From NCBI RefSeq assembly GCF_002263495.1, contig NZ_CP022753.1:1240001-1304000 (forward strand): a stretch of DNA of 64,000 nucleotides, given 5' to 3'. Below, piece after piece: positions 16,554-25,964 of this stretch (the stretch's first letter is position 1; the number at the start of each line of letters is the position of its first letter). Source of the stretch: Nocardiopsis gilva YIM 90087 (lineage in GTDB: Bacteria > Actinomycetota > Actinomycetes > Streptosporangiales > Streptosporangiaceae). The notes beneath the pieces were generated by a model. The model did not search any database. It had not been told where the DNA came from and worked only from the letters and a program-made list of their open reading frames with translations. The position numbers and the translations under genes were made by a program.

Positions 16554-18044
16554 TTACGCACTCGGCCCCTCCGTAGGCCGCAATGGCGGAATGGTGAAAC
16601 CGATCACAGCACCGCCGCCCTCCCGGTTATAGGCGATGACCTGGCCTCCGTGCGCGGTGGCGATGTCCTGGGTCATGGACAGGCCGAGGCCGGATCCGGA
16701 CATCCCTCGTGCCGAGGTTGCGCGGTAGAAGCGTTCGAAGATATGGCCCAGCTCCTCCGGATCGATCCCCGGACCCCGGTCGCGGACTTCGACCCGGCCG
16801 TCCCGGATCACGATCTCGATCGGCCCGGTGCTGTCGGTGTCGAACTTGGCGGCGTTCTCCACCGGGTTGGACAGGGCGCGCTCCAACGCGTGGGGGCGGC
16901 CCGAGACCACGGTGTCGTCGGAGTCCACGACGATCTCCCGACCCGTGCGGCGCTGGGACCGCGCGGCCACGTTCTCGGCGATCTCGCGCAGCTCCACCTC
17001 GCGCGGTCGTTCGTCCTCCCGTGTGTCCGTGGCCAGCTCGACCAGCTCGTTCACCAGGTCGGTGAGCTCGCGCGTCTCGCCCTGGAGGTCGTCGATCAGC
17101 CGCTGCTGAGCGTCGGGGGAGAGGCGGTCGAAGCGCCGCATGACGGCCACGTTGGTGCGCAGGCTGGTCAGAGGGGTGCGCAGCTCGTGCGAGGCGTTCT
17201 GCACCAGGCGGTGCTGCTCCTCCTTGGCTCCGGCGAGGCGCGAGACCATCCCGTCGAACGCCCGGCTGAGCCGCCCGACCTCGTCCTTGCCGGTGGCCTC
17301 CCCATCCCGCGCGTCCAGGTCGAGGCGGCCGGTGGAGCTGATGTACTCGGCCGCTTCGGTCAGCCGCACCAGGCGCCCGGTGACGCGCTCGGCCACGTAC
17401 CACCCGGCCAGCCCGGCGCCGATGAGCACGATGAGGCCGACCCCGGCGATCTGCGCGGCCAGGGTCCCCAGCAGCCGCTCGGTGGGGGAGAGCCGCTGGC
17501 CGATCTGGATCGCGCCGTTCCCGCCCCCGAGCGAGACCGTGGCGATCCGGTACTCCTCGCCGTTGTTGGCGTCCTGGCGCGTCCGCGCCACGCCGGGCTC
17601 CTCCATCACGGCCACCTCCCGGTCGGAGGCCCGGACGGGCAGGACCTCGACCTCGTCGCGGTTCCGCACCGGCCCGTAGATGGCGCCGCCGGGCGTGACC
17701 ACCTGGAAGGTGAAGGAGTCGGAGTGCAGGAAGTTCAGCGAGCCGCCCCGGTCGGGAAGCGGTCCCACCGACGGACTCCGCAGGTCCTCGGTGAGGCTTT
17801 CGACGGTGGCCTGGAACTCGTCCTGGGCGTCGGCGCGGATCATGGCCGCCGCCGTGCTGTAGGCCAGCGACCCGATGAGCGCGATGACGACCGCGGCGAC
17901 CAGCGCGAACGACACGGCGAACCGGGTGCCCAGCCGCCACTCGGTCAGGGGAGGAAGACGCCAGGGGAGCCTCCACCGGCCCCCATCGCGCTTGTCGGCG
18001 GCGGTTTCCGCTGTCGGGTGTCTCTCGGTGTCCATCACCATCAC
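16554..18044 (-). CDS. MprB-like sensor histidine kinase
   Basis: A 496-residue membrane kinase. It has TM1 at about 45-65, an extracytoplasmic sensor (70-205), TM2 at about 208-228 and a HAMP linker with RLVRLTEAAEYI. The HisKA box is LVQNASHELRTPLTSLR with the phospho-accepting His near residue 285. The ATPase domain has an N-box NPVENAAKF, a G1 box RDRGPGID, an F-box FERFYR and a G2 box GSGLGLSM. The N-box is slightly unusual (NPVEN in place of NLLDN) but keeps the Asn residues. The start overlaps the response-regulator stop (GTGA), so the pair is translationally coupled. MprAB-type systems sense envelope stress. Confidence 0.9.
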   Translation of the reverse strand: MMVMDTERHPTAETAADKRDGGRWRLPWRLPPLTEWRLGTRFAVSFALVAAVVIALIGSLAYSTAAAMIRADAQDEFQATVESLTEDLRSPSVGPLPDRGGSLNFLHSDSFTFQVVTPGGAIYGPVRNRDEVEVLPVRASDREVAVMEEPGVARTRQDANNGEEYRIATVSLGGGNGAIQIGQRLSPTERLLGTLAAQIAGVGLIVLIGAGLAGWYVAERVTGRLVRLTEAAEYISSTGRLDLDARDGEATGKDEVGRLSRAFDGMVSRLAGAKEEQHRLVQNASHELRTPLTSLRTNVAVMRRFDRLSPDAQQRLIDDLQGETRELTDLVNELVELATDTREDERPREVELREIAENVAARSQRRTGREIVVDSDDTVVSGRPHALERALSNPVENAAKFDTDSTGPIEIVIRDGRVEVRDRGPGIDPEELGHIFERFYRATSARGMSGSGLGLSMTQDIATAHGGQVIAYNREGGGAVIGFTIPPLRPTEGPSA

Positions 18045-18745
18045 GGTGTCCGCGGACGCAGGGTGTACCCGACGCCGCGCACGGTCTGGATCAGCTGGGG
18101 AGCGCCCTCAGGTTCCAGCTTGCGGCGCAGGTAGCTGATGTAGACCGCGAGGTTCTTCGACTCCGGCCCGAAGTCGTAGCCCCAGATGCGGTCGTAGATC
18201 GTCGAGTGGTCGAGCACGATGCCCGCGTTGCGGGCCAGCAGCTCCAGCAGGTCGAACTCGGTCTTGGACAGCTCCACCTCCCGGCCGCCGCGCCAGACCC
18301 GCCGGGCGCCGGGGTCCAGCCGCAGGTCCCCCACCTGAAGGGGCGGCTCGGGCCCTTCGCTGTCGGACGCGGGAGTGACGCGGCGCAGCAGTGCGCGCAG
18401 CCGGGCCAGCAGCTCGTCGAGATCGAACGGCTTGGGCAGGTAGTCGTCGGCCCCGGCGTCCAACCCCGCCACCCGGTCGGGCGTCTCGACCCGCGCGGTG
18501 AGCATCAGAATGGGCGTGCGGTCGCCCTCGGCCCGCAGCACCCGGCAGACCCCCAGCCCGTCGACCCCCGGCATCATCACGTCCAGCACGAGCAGATCCA
18601 CCGGCTCGGCATGGACGGACGCGAGGGCCTCCACCCCGTCGCTCGCCGTCCGCACCTGGTACCCCTCGAGTTCCAGGGCACGTTCCAGGGACTCGCGAAT
18701 GGCGCGGTCGTCATCGGCGATGAGCACGGTGCTGGAGGGCGTCAT
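18041..18745 (-). CDS. MprA-like OmpR-family response regulator
   Basis: A 234-residue regulator. The receiver domain (1-120) has the acidic pair ADDD near residue 10, the phospho-acceptor Asp in LLVLDVMMPGVDG near residue 53, Thr in MLTAR and Lys in DDYLPKPF. A winged-helix OmpR/PhoB DNA-binding domain (about 140-232) has LSKTEFDLLELLARN and YISYLRRKLE. ATG 18745 has GGAAG 9 nt upstream. The 15 extra residues of the longer frame do not belong to the receiver fold. It is the first gene of the pair with the kinase. It likely controls envelope-stress genes, possibly the nearby HtrA-like gene. Confidence 0.9.
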   Translation of the reverse strand: MTPSSTVLIADDDRAIRESLERALELEGYQVRTASDGVEALASVHAEPVDLLVLDVMMPGVDGLGVCRVLRAEGDRTPILMLTARVETPDRVAGLDAGADDYLPKPFDLDELLARLRALLRRVTPASDSEGPEPPLQVGDLRLDPGARRVWRGGREVELSKTEFDLLELLARNAGIVLDHSTIYDRIWGYDFGPESKNLAVYISYLRRKLEPEGAPQLIQTVRGVGYTLRPRTP

Positions 18746-18960
18746 GCCTCTATGCTTCCGCATCTGAGTGAGACAACGGTAAGAGGACACGACGAATCAC
18801 GTATGACCCGCGCCTGCCCGACGCTCGGTCTGTCTGGTCCCGCTCACAGGTCCGGCGCAGCACTCCGTGGCGATCCCTGCCAGGAGGCCGGAAGGTCCGC
18901 TTCCGTGGACGCGAAGCCCCCGGCGGAGTCCTCCGCCGGGGACGGACGTGGGCAGTGTGA

Positions 18961-19173
18961 TCACCCGAAGAAGTGGACCCAGAAGCCGTCGAACTCGCCA
19001 CCGGAGCATTCGTAGCCCGTGGGACTGCCTGCCAGGTCGGGAAGGACCACTCCGCCGCCGGCGAGGCACTCGGCGGCGGAGATGAACTGTTGGGCGGAAG
19101 CAGGGACGGCGACCGACAAGGAGAGGGCTGCGACGCCCGCGGCGATCAGCACGGCGATAGGACGCGACAACAC
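18961..19173 (-). CDS. Small secreted protein
   Basis: The 70-residue precursor has a signal peptide (RPIAVLIAAGVAALSLSVAVPASA, cut after ASA near residue 29). The mature peptide is only about 41 residues, with two cysteines (AAECLAGG and GYECSGG) and an aromatic end, FDGFWVHFFG. The two Cys could form one disulfide. GTG 19173 is chosen because CGGAGAAGC sits directly upstream and the signal peptide starts at once. The family is unknown. It could be an exported structural or signalling mini-protein. It is separated from both neighbours by more than 90 nt. Confidence 0.6.
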   Translation of the reverse strand: MLSRPIAVLIAAGVAALSLSVAVPASAQQFISAAECLAGGGVVLPDLAGSPTGYECSGGEFDGFWVHFFG

Positions 19174-19273
19174 GCTTCTCCGATCCCACAGGGGGATTTC
19201 GACACTACGGTGAGTGTCCTCAAGCGCGTGACGGGAAACCTCGCGTGCCGACCTGGTCACTAGCTTTATCGGT

Positions 19274-20005
19274 TCATGCCCTGTGCAGTGCCTCCGGATC
19301 ACGACGCCACGGGCGCGGCAGCGCGCCGACGGCCACCAGCCACGCCGCCACGGCGCCGATCTGGACGCGCTGGGCGATGCCCAGGCCGTCGACCGGTTGG
19401 CCGCTGCCGAGCGCGAGGAGGGCCAGGACGGCGACCATCGCCGCCAGTTGTACGGCGAAGAGCGCCCACATGAGCACGGCGGCGCGACTGCCCCGCTCGT
19501 GCAGCGCCAGCGCCCCGGCCCCCACGAGGGCGGCGGCGCCCGCGATCGCGCTGGAGTAGGCGTGGGCGGTATGGGCGGCCGACAGGTCCCCGGCGCGTTC
19601 CTTGGCCGCGCACACCGCGTCAGCCGACACCATGCAGTCCAAGGTCAGAAAGCTGTCGGCGAAGGTCGCGGCGCCGAAGAGGAGCACGCCGAACCAGAGC
19701 ACCGAGGACCAGCGTCCCCGGCTTCCCCCCGAAAGTCCGGCCAGGGCGCAGACCATCGCCAGCACCCCCGACACCCGGTCCGCGCCGCGGAACAGCGCAC
19801 CGAAGGGGGCGTCCGCCGCGGACAGCTCGCTGAGGAAGCTCACCACCGGGTCGATGCCGGTGGGCAGGACGAACTCCGCCAGCCACACGCTGTAGCAGAC
19901 GGCGGCGGCGATAGCGGCCACCCGGCCCACCAGCGCCGTCGCCCTGCCGTCCGGGACAGGCGAACGCGTCCCCGCCGGGCCGCCGGACGTCCCGGCGGAG
20001 CTCAC
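19274..20005 (-). CDS. DUF998 family membrane protein
   Basis: The 243-residue protein has about six transmembrane helices. It shows the DUF998 signature FVLPTGIDPVVSFLSELSA near residue 48 and a later HTAHAYSSAIAGAAALVGAGA segment. Two Cys lie in an extracellular loop (LDCMVSADAVCAAK). Function is unknown. Members are often near lipid or cell-surface genes. The GTG start overlaps the lysX stop by 4 nt (GTGA), so it is the second gene of a lysX operon. Co-translation suggests a role linked to aminoacyl-lipid handling, but that is inference. Confidence 0.75.
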   Translation of the reverse strand: MSSAGTSGGPAGTRSPVPDGRATALVGRVAAIAAAVCYSVWLAEFVLPTGIDPVVSFLSELSAADAPFGALFRGADRVSGVLAMVCALAGLSGGSRGRWSSVLWFGVLLFGAATFADSFLTLDCMVSADAVCAAKERAGDLSAAHTAHAYSSAIAGAAALVGAGALALHERGSRAAVLMWALFAVQLAAMVAVLALLALGSGQPVDGLGIAQRVQIGAVAAWLVAVGALPRPWRRDPEALHRA

Positions 20006-23000
20006 CGTGCTCCGGGCCGCACCAGCGGGAACGGCAGGGTCTCGCGGATGGTCAGGCCGGTGATCATCATGATCAGCCGGTCGACGCCGATGCCCAGGCC
20101 ACCCGTGGGCGGCATGGCGTACTCCAGCGCCCGCAGGAAGTCCTCGTCCAGCTCCATCGCCTCGGGGTCGCCCGCGGCGGCGGCCAGCGACTGGGCGGTC
20201 AGCCGCTTGCGCTGCTCCACCGGGTCGATCAGCTCGGAGTAGGCGGTGCCCAGCTCGGTGCCGAACGCCACCAGGTCCCACTTCTCGGCCAGCCGCGGGT
20301 CGTCCCGGTGCTGGCGGGTCAGCGGGGACACCTCGGTGGGGAAGTCCATGTAGAACGTGGGCCGTTCCGTCTTCTCCTCCACCAGGTGTTCGTACATCTC
20401 CAGCACGATCTCGCCCCGGTTCCACCCCTCCTGCAGCGGAACGCCGTGCCGCCCGGCCAGCGCGATCAGCTCCTCGACCGGGGTGTCGGCGGTGACCTCG
20501 GTGCCGGTGGCCTCCGAGATCGCGGTGTTGATCGGGATCGCCGGCCACTCGCCGCTGATGTCGACCTCGCTCATCGACCCGTCGCCGTTGCGGCGGCGCA
20601 GCACCGGCGCGCCGTTGGCCGCGATCGCCGCCTTCTGGATCATGTCCTGCGTGAGCAGGCGCATGTCGTTGTAGTCGGCGTAGGCCTGGTAGGCCTCCAG
20701 CATGGTGAATTCCGGGTTGTGCTTGAAGGACACGCCCTCGTTGCGGAACGTCCGGCCCAGCTCGAAGACCTTCTCCACGCCGCCCACGCACAGCCGCTTG
20801 AGGAACAGCTCCGGCGCGATGCGCAGGTAGAGGTCCATGTCGTAGGCGTTGATGTGGGTGGTGAACGGACGGGCGTTCGCGCCGCCGTGGACCGGCTGCA
20901 GGATCGGGGTCTCGACCTCCATGAACCCGCGTCCGACCAGCGACTCGCGCAGGCTGTAGATCGCGGCGGTACGCGCGCGCAGGGTCGCGCGCGCGTCGGC
21001 GTTGACGGTGAGGTCGAGGTAGCGCTGGCGGACCCGCGCCTCGGGGTCGGCCAGGCCTCGGCGCTTGTCCGGCAGGGGGCGCAGGCACTTGGCGGTGAGC
21101 CGCCATTCGGTGACGGCGACCGACGGCTCGCCGCGGCGGCTGGTCGCCACCGTGCCCCGCACTCCCACGTGGTCGCCGAGGTCGGTGTCGTGGCGCCAGC
21201 GCTCCATGCCGTCCGTGCCGGTGGCAGTCGCGGTCAGCATGAGCTGGACCTCGCCGCTCCAGTCGGAGACCGTGGCGAAGCAGACGCCGCCGTGGTCGCG
21301 GATGAGCGTCACCCGGCCGGTGATCGACACCTCCGTGCCGCTGTCGGTGTCCGGGGCCAGGCCCTCGGCGAGGGAGCGGGCCGCGGCGCAGGTGTGCGTG
21401 CGGCCGAAGCCCACCGGGTAGGGGTCGCGGCCGTCGCGGCGGATGGCGTCGATCTTGTCCAGCCGGACCCGCATCTGCTCGGGCAGGTCGGCGCGCTCGG
21501 CGGCCACGGGATCGCGGTCGTCGAACTCCGTGGCGGTCTTGTCGCCCGCCACCAGGCCCGCGACGCCCTCGCGCTGCTCCGCTGGCACCGAACGGGGGGC
21601 GGCGATGGACGGCCGCTGCGCCGACCGGCGGAAGAGGGTCGGCAGCCGCGGCGCGGTGACGAAGCCCTCGGCGATGGCGGAGGCCAGGCCCACCTTGGCC
21701 AGGTCGCGCGCCTCGCCGAAGCAGAGGAACCGCGGGTTCCACACCGGGCGGTACTTGACGTTGGAGCGGTACAGCGCCTCCAGCTGCCACCAGCGGGAGA
21801 AGAAGAGCAGCAGCCCGCGCCAGGCGCGCAGCACCGGCCCGGCGCCGATACGCGCCCCTTCCTCGAAGGCCGCGCGGAACACCGCGAAGTTGAGCGAGAC
21901 CCGCTGCACGCCTAGACGCGGGGCCTGCTTCATCAGCCCGGAGACCATGAACTCCATGAGCCCGTTGTCGGCCTCGCGGTCGCGGCGCATCACGTCCAGG
22001 CTCAGCCCGGTGCAGCCCCACGGGACGAAGGACAGCACGGCGGCCAGACGTCCGTCCGGGGCGAGCGTCTCGACCAGCACGCAGCGCCCGTCGTCGGGGT
22101 CGCCGAGACGGCCCAGCGCCATCGAGAAACCGCGTTCGGTCTCGGTGTCGCGCCAGGCGTCGACCCGCTCGATGATCTTCTCCATCTCATCGGCGGGGAT
22201 CTCGGAGTGCCGACGGACGCGCAGGGTGTACCCGGCGCGCTCCACGCGGTGGGCGGCCTGGCGGACCACGCGCATGGCGCGGCCCTCCAGGGTGAAGTCG
22301 CCGACGTTGAGGATGGCCTCGTCACCGAGCTGCAGGACGCTCAGCCCGGCGCGGGCATAGGCCTTGGCGCCCTCCTCGCCCGCGCCCATGACAGCGGGCG
22401 TCCAGGCGTGCTCCTCGGCCTCGTCGAGCCACGCGCGGACGGCCCCGCCCCACGCTTCGGGATCGCCGATGGGGTCGCCGCTGGCCAGACTGACCCCGGC
22501 CACGACGCGGTAGGTGACGGCGGCCTTGCCGCTGGGGGAGAAGCGGACCGTCTTGTCGTGCCGGGTGGCGAAGTAGCCGAGGGAGTCGCGCTCGCCGTGC
22601 GCGTCGAGAAGCGCGCGGATGCGCGCCTCGTCGGGCAGGGTCAGTTCGGCCTTGGCGCGCTGCGACTTGAACAGCACCAGCACCGCGAGCAGCAGGGCGA
22701 TGGCGCCGAACAGGCCGAGGGTGAGGTTGACCCAGCCGGGCGCGTTGCCCTCGCGGCCGACCGTGAACTGCAGGGCGCCGCCCAGCACCTTCTCCACCGT
22801 CCACAGGAAGCGGTTGGTGCCCGGGGCGATCGATCCGGGGAACATCTCGACCAGGCCCCAGCCGAGCAGAACGCCCACGCCCAGACCGGCGCTGAGCACG
22901 CCGAGCGCCTTGAACAAGGACCCCGGCTGCACCTTCGCCCGGAACGCGTCGCGGGCCGCGACCAGCAGGGCGAGCAGCAGCGTCATGATGACGGTGTTGG

Positions 23001-23430
23001 GGACGATGAACCAGTAGATCCAGTCGACCTCGCTGTCGGTCATGCCGATGAGCAGCAGGCTGGCCAGCACGAGGTAGTCGAGGACCACGATCAGCGCCAG
23101 GTAGATGAGCGCGATGCGGTACGCGACCTTCTTGCGGGAGGCCAGGGCGCCGGCCAGCAGGCCGAGGAACACCGCGTAGGCGAGGTTCGGTGGCGCGGGG
23201 ACGAGGATGACCTCGATGAACTCGGCGATCCCCTCGGTGCGCGTGCGCAGCGGAAGTGACAGCGCTCGCAGTGCGCACAGCACCGCGATCAGGGTCAGCA
23301 CCGTCGCCAGAATGCCCGGGATCGCCGCTTTGACGCGGTGCCAGGCGGTGGCGCGCGCTGCTGTGGCCGCGTCGGCACCCCCGTCAGGCTGCTTGCGACC
23401 GGGCTCCGCCGGGCGGGAAATGACGGTCAA
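20002..23430 (-). CDS. lysX: Bifunctional lysyl-tRNA synthetase / lysylphosphatidylglycerol synthase LysX
   Basis: The 1142-residue protein joins three parts. Residues about 30-235 form six or seven transmembrane helices. Residues about 240-570 are the MprF-like DUF2156 transferase domain (FSPSGKAAVTYRVVAGVSLASGDPIGD; VQRVSLNFAVFR). The rest is a class II lysyl-tRNA synthetase with an OB-fold (about 650-750), motif 2 FRNEGVSFKHNPEFTMLEAY and motif 3 PTGGLGIGVDRLIMM. It charges tRNA-Lys and transfers lysine to phosphatidylglycerol, lowering membrane charge and giving resistance to cationic peptides. It starts at TTG with GGGGGTAA 6 nt upstream. No better ATG or GTG precedes the first helix. 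The DUF998 gene follows with a 4-nt overlap. Confidence 0.93.
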   Translation of the reverse strand: MTVISRPAEPGRKQPDGGADAATAARATAWHRVKAAIPGILATVLTLIAVLCALRALSLPLRTRTEGIAEFIEVILVPAPPNLAYAVFLGLLAGALASRKKVAYRIALIYLALIVVLDYLVLASLLLIGMTDSEVDWIYWFIVPNTVIMTLLLALLVAARDAFRAKVQPGSLFKALGVLSAGLGVGVLLGWGLVEMFPGSIAPGTNRFLWTVEKVLGGALQFTVGREGNAPGWVNLTLGLFGAIALLLAVLVLFKSQRAKAELTLPDEARIRALLDAHGERDSLGYFATRHDKTVRFSPSGKAAVTYRVVAGVSLASGDPIGDPEAWGGAVRAWLDEAEEHAWTPAVMGAGEEGAKAYARAGLSVLQLGDEAILNVGDFTLEGRAMRVVRQAAHRVERAGYTLRVRRHSEIPADEMEKIIERVDAWRDTETERGFSMALGRLGDPDDGRCVLVETLAPDGRLAAVLSFVPWGCTGLSLDVMRRDREADNGLMEFMVSGLMKQAPRLGVQRVSLNFAVFRAAFEEGARIGAGPVLRAWRGLLLFFSRWWQLEALYRSNVKYRPVWNPRFLCFGEARDLAKVGLASAIAEGFVTAPRLPTLFRRSAQRPSIAAPRSVPAEQREGVAGLVAGDKTATEFDDRDPVAAERADLPEQMRVRLDKIDAIRRDGRDPYPVGFGRTHTCAAARSLAEGLAPDTDSGTEVSITGRVTLIRDHGGVCFATVSDWSGEVQLMLTATATGTDGMERWRHDTDLGDHVGVRGTVATSRRGEPSVAVTEWRLTAKCLRPLPDKRRGLADPEARVRQRYLDLTVNADARATLRARTAAIYSLRESLVGRGFMEVETPILQPVHGGANARPFTTHINAYDMDLYLRIAPELFLKRLCVGGVEKVFELGRTFRNEGVSFKHNPEFTMLEAYQAYADYNDMRLLTQDMIQKAAIAANGAPVLRRRNGDGSMSEVDISGEWPAIPINTAISEATGTEVTADTPVEELIALAGRHGVPLQEGWNRGEIVLEMYEHLVEEKTERPTFYMDFPTEVSPLTRQHRDDPRLAEKWDLVAFGTELGTAYSELIDPVEQRKRLTAQSLAAAAGDPEAMELDEDFLRALEYAMPPTGGLGIGVDRLIMMITGLTIRETLPFPLVRPGAR

Positions 23431-23761
23431 CGATTACCCCCAGTTATCGTTGAACTGCTTTTCGTAATGAGACTCCACTGGGTCCACTGCGGACCGGTAC
23501 TGCGTTGGTCGAACCAAGCACCAGGATTACGCACGTGAGGCGGGGACGGCCTCATCCGTGCGGCGGAATCCGGTGGCCGAAAGTATGCACATCCAAAATC
23601 GCCATCATGGCGGGCGTGTGGTCGAGAACGAACAACAGGGCAACCATGTAGGGGTAAAAGGTGATCGCCGGAATCGGCGCTGCGCCGGTCCGGCAATGAT
23701 AGTCAGGGCCCAGCCCGACCTAGGCTGAAGGTGAGGGCCGAAGGAGAGCGAGGCGGGTGAG
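23431..23761. other. Divergent promoter region, lysX / universal stress protein
   Basis: No gene is seen in these 331 nt, which are AT-richer than the surroundings. They must carry both divergent promoters. GAAGGAGAGCGAGG before the stress-protein ATG and GGGGGTAA before the lysX TTG are the likely ribosome-binding sites. No convincing operator was found. A DosR-type box was looked for and not found. Confidence 0.35.
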
Positions 23762-24670
23762 ATGAGCAATACGCCCGAGCTCCGGCGGATAGTCGTCGGG
23801 GTGGACGGTTCCGACTCCAGCCGGTACGCGCTGGAGTGGTCGGCGAACCAAGCGGTGCAGCGCGGGCTCGGCGTGCGGATCGTCACCGCCGTGTGGCCGC
23901 TCGCGGCCGAGGGCCCGTTCAGCGATGTCGTCCACGCGGGTGAGTCGGTGTCCTCCTCCGCGCGCGAGCAGGACGCCCGCGCGCTGCTCGACTACGCGCG
24001 CGACTGGGTGCTGAGGATCTTCCCCGAACTCGACGTGGAGGAGCGCCTGGCCGCCGCACGTCCGGCCGACGCCCTGCTGGAGGAGGCGGCGCACCCCGAG
24101 ACGGCCGCGGTGGTCATCGGCTCGCGCGGACTGGGCGGGCTGGCCACGGCGTTCGTCGGGTCGGTCGGCGTGGAGCTGGCGGCGCGCTGCCCGGTACCGC
24201 TGGTGGTGTTGCCGAAGAAGCACGAGTCGGCGCACGGGGCCAAGGGCCGCATCATCGTCGGCGTCGACGGCTCCGAACCGAGCCGCCGAGCCCTGGAGTT
24301 CGGGTTCCGGCAGGCCCACGCCCTCGGTGCCGAGCTCGTCGCGGTGTGCGCGTGGCAGCCGATGGCCGCCTTCGCCTCGGCGATGGGACCGGTCCCGCCG
24401 GAGGCGTTCGACGACGGCGCGGTGGAGGCCGCGGCGCAGCGCACCGCCGAGGACGAGCTCCGCGAACCCCGCGCCCGGCACCCCGACGTGATCGTCGACG
24501 TCCGCGCGGTCCGCGCCCACCCCGTCGTCGCCCTGCTGGAGGAGGCGACTCCGGCCGACCTCATCGTCGTGGGATCGCGCGGCCGAGGAGGGTTCACCGG
24601 TCTCCTCCTGGGCTCCGTCAGCCAGTCCGTCCTCCACGGCGCCCACGGCCCCGTGGCCATCGTGCACTGA
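23762..24670 (+). CDS. Tandem universal stress protein (two UspA domains)
   Basis: A 302-residue protein with two UspA domains (about 8-145 and 158-300). Each opens with the Walker-like strand (RRIVVGVDGSDSSRYAL and GRIIVGVDGSEPSRRAL). Each carries the ATP-binding G-x2-G-x9-GS signature, GSRGLGGLATAFVGSVG in the first and GSRGRGGFTGLLLGSVS in the second, so both domains should bind ATP. Such tandem Usps act in dormancy and in redox or energy stress in actinobacteria. The ATG is preceded by GGAGAGCGAGG. It is divergent from lysX and followed by anmK after 63 nt. Confidence 0.9.
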   Translation: MSNTPELRRIVVGVDGSDSSRYALEWSANQAVQRGLGVRIVTAVWPLAAEGPFSDVVHAGESVSSSAREQDARALLDYARDWVLRIFPELDVEERLAAARPADALLEEAAHPETAAVVIGSRGLGGLATAFVGSVGVELAARCPVPLVVLPKKHESAHGAKGRIIVGVDGSEPSRRALEFGFRQAHALGAELVAVCAWQPMAAFASAMGPVPPEAFDDGAVEAAAQRTAEDELREPRARHPDVIVDVRAVRAHPVVALLEEATPADLIVVGSRGRGGFTGLLLGSVSQSVLHGAHGPVAIVH

Positions 24671-24733
24671 GGGGCCGGAGCCCACGGCGGATCGACGGGT
24701 GGGGTCGCCCCCCGTGGCGGGAGAGGAGCGCCG

Positions 24734-25882
24734 GTGATCGTCCTCGGCCTGTCGTCCGGGACATCCGTCGACGGTATCGATGTCGCCGTCGCCGACCTGC
24801 GCCTGGAGGCGGGGGAGGTGCTGCTCGCCCCCGTCGCCTACCGGGAGGCCGCCTATCCCGGGCGGCTGCGGGCCGACATACTGGCCGCGCTTCCGCCCGC
24901 ACCGACCACCCTGGACGCCGTCTGCCGCCTCGACACCCGGATCGGGCAGGCCTTCGGCGATGCCGCCGCCGCGGCGATCGGCGAGCTGTGCCCGCAGGGC
25001 GGTGCCGACCTCATCGCGGCGCACGGGCAGACTGTCTACCACTGGGTGGAGGACGGCCGGGCGTGCGGCACGCTGCAGCTGGGACAGCCGGCCTGGATCG
25101 CCGAGGCCACCGGGGTGCCCGTCGTCTCCGACCTGCGTACCCGCGATATCGCCGCGGGAGGGCAGGGCGCGCCGCTGGCGAGCACGCTGGATGTGCTGTG
25201 GCTGTCGGGCCGGGACGCACCGGCCGCCGCGCTCAACATCGGCGGGATCGCCAACCTGACCGTCGTCGCTCCGGAGCGCCCGCCGGTCGCCTTCGACACC
25301 GGACCGGGCAATGCCCTGCTCGACGCGGCCGTGCGGCGGGCCACCCACGGGCGCGAGGGCATGGACGCCGACGGGCGCCGGGCGCGGCGCGGGCGCGTCC
25401 ACCCCGGGCTGCTGGCGCGGCTGCGCGCGGACCCCTACTACGCGCGGCCCGCGCCCAAGTCGACCGGCAAGGAACTCTTCCATCCCGGCTACCTGGACGC
25501 CGCGCTGGACGGGATCGACGTGAACGAGGACGACCTGTGCGCCACGCTCGTCGCTCTGACAGCGGAGACGGTCGCCGACGCCTGCCGCGCCCACGGTGTC
25601 ACCGAGGTGATCGCCTCCGGCGGCGGGCTGCGCAACCCCGCGCTCGCCGAGGCACTGCGTTCCGCACTCGCCCCGGCCACCGTGCACTCCTCGGCCGCGT
25701 TCGGTATCGACCCCGACGCCAAGGAGGCCTACCTCTTCGCCCTGCTCGCCTTCCTCACGTGGCACGGTATCCCCGCCACGGTCCCCTCCTGCACCGGGGC
25801 GCGCCGTTCTACCCCGGCCGGGCGGATCACCCCGAACGACGGCAATCGTCCGTTACCGCGACGCCTGCGCGTCGTGGGGTGA
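24734..25882 (+). CDS. anmK: Anhydro-N-acetylmuramic acid kinase
   Basis: The 382-residue AnmK opens with the phosphate loop GLSSGTSVDGID. It also has the catalytic-region EVIASGGGLRNPALAEAL and the sugar-site AINIGGIANLTV-type segment (AALNIGGIANLTVV). It hydrolyses and phosphorylates 1,6-anhydro-MurNAc to MurNAc-6-phosphate in cell-wall recycling. GAGAGGAGCG precedes the GTG start. The C-terminal CTGARRSTPAGRITP is the family end motif (usually CTGARRPAVLG). The final 13 residues look like an added basic tail. It could be cotranscribed with the stress-protein gene. No MurQ or sugar transporter gene is adjacent. Confidence 0.9.
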   Translation: MIVLGLSSGTSVDGIDVAVADLRLEAGEVLLAPVAYREAAYPGRLRADILAALPPAPTTLDAVCRLDTRIGQAFGDAAAAAIGELCPQGGADLIAAHGQTVYHWVEDGRACGTLQLGQPAWIAEATGVPVVSDLRTRDIAAGGQGAPLASTLDVLWLSGRDAPAAALNIGGIANLTVVAPERPPVAFDTGPGNALLDAAVRRATHGREGMDADGRRARRGRVHPGLLARLRADPYYARPAPKSTGKELFHPGYLDAALDGIDVNEDDLCATLVALTAETVADACRAHGVTEVIASGGGLRNPALAEALRSALAPATVHSSAAFGIDPDAKEAYLFALLAFLTWHGIPATVPSCTGARRSTPAGRITPNDGNRPLPRRLRVVG

Positions 25883-25964
25883 TGGTGAACTCGGTGCCAG
25901 AAACCCGGTTGACCTGGGCATAGGTCCGTGATCTGACGATTCGTGGAATTTCTGAGATTTCCGA

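Noticed and set aside
22002-22325. Frames antisense or shifted to lysX, including a 915-codon one joining DUF998
   Set aside because: They are shadow frames; the DUF998 part is a separate gene starting at the GTGA overlap.
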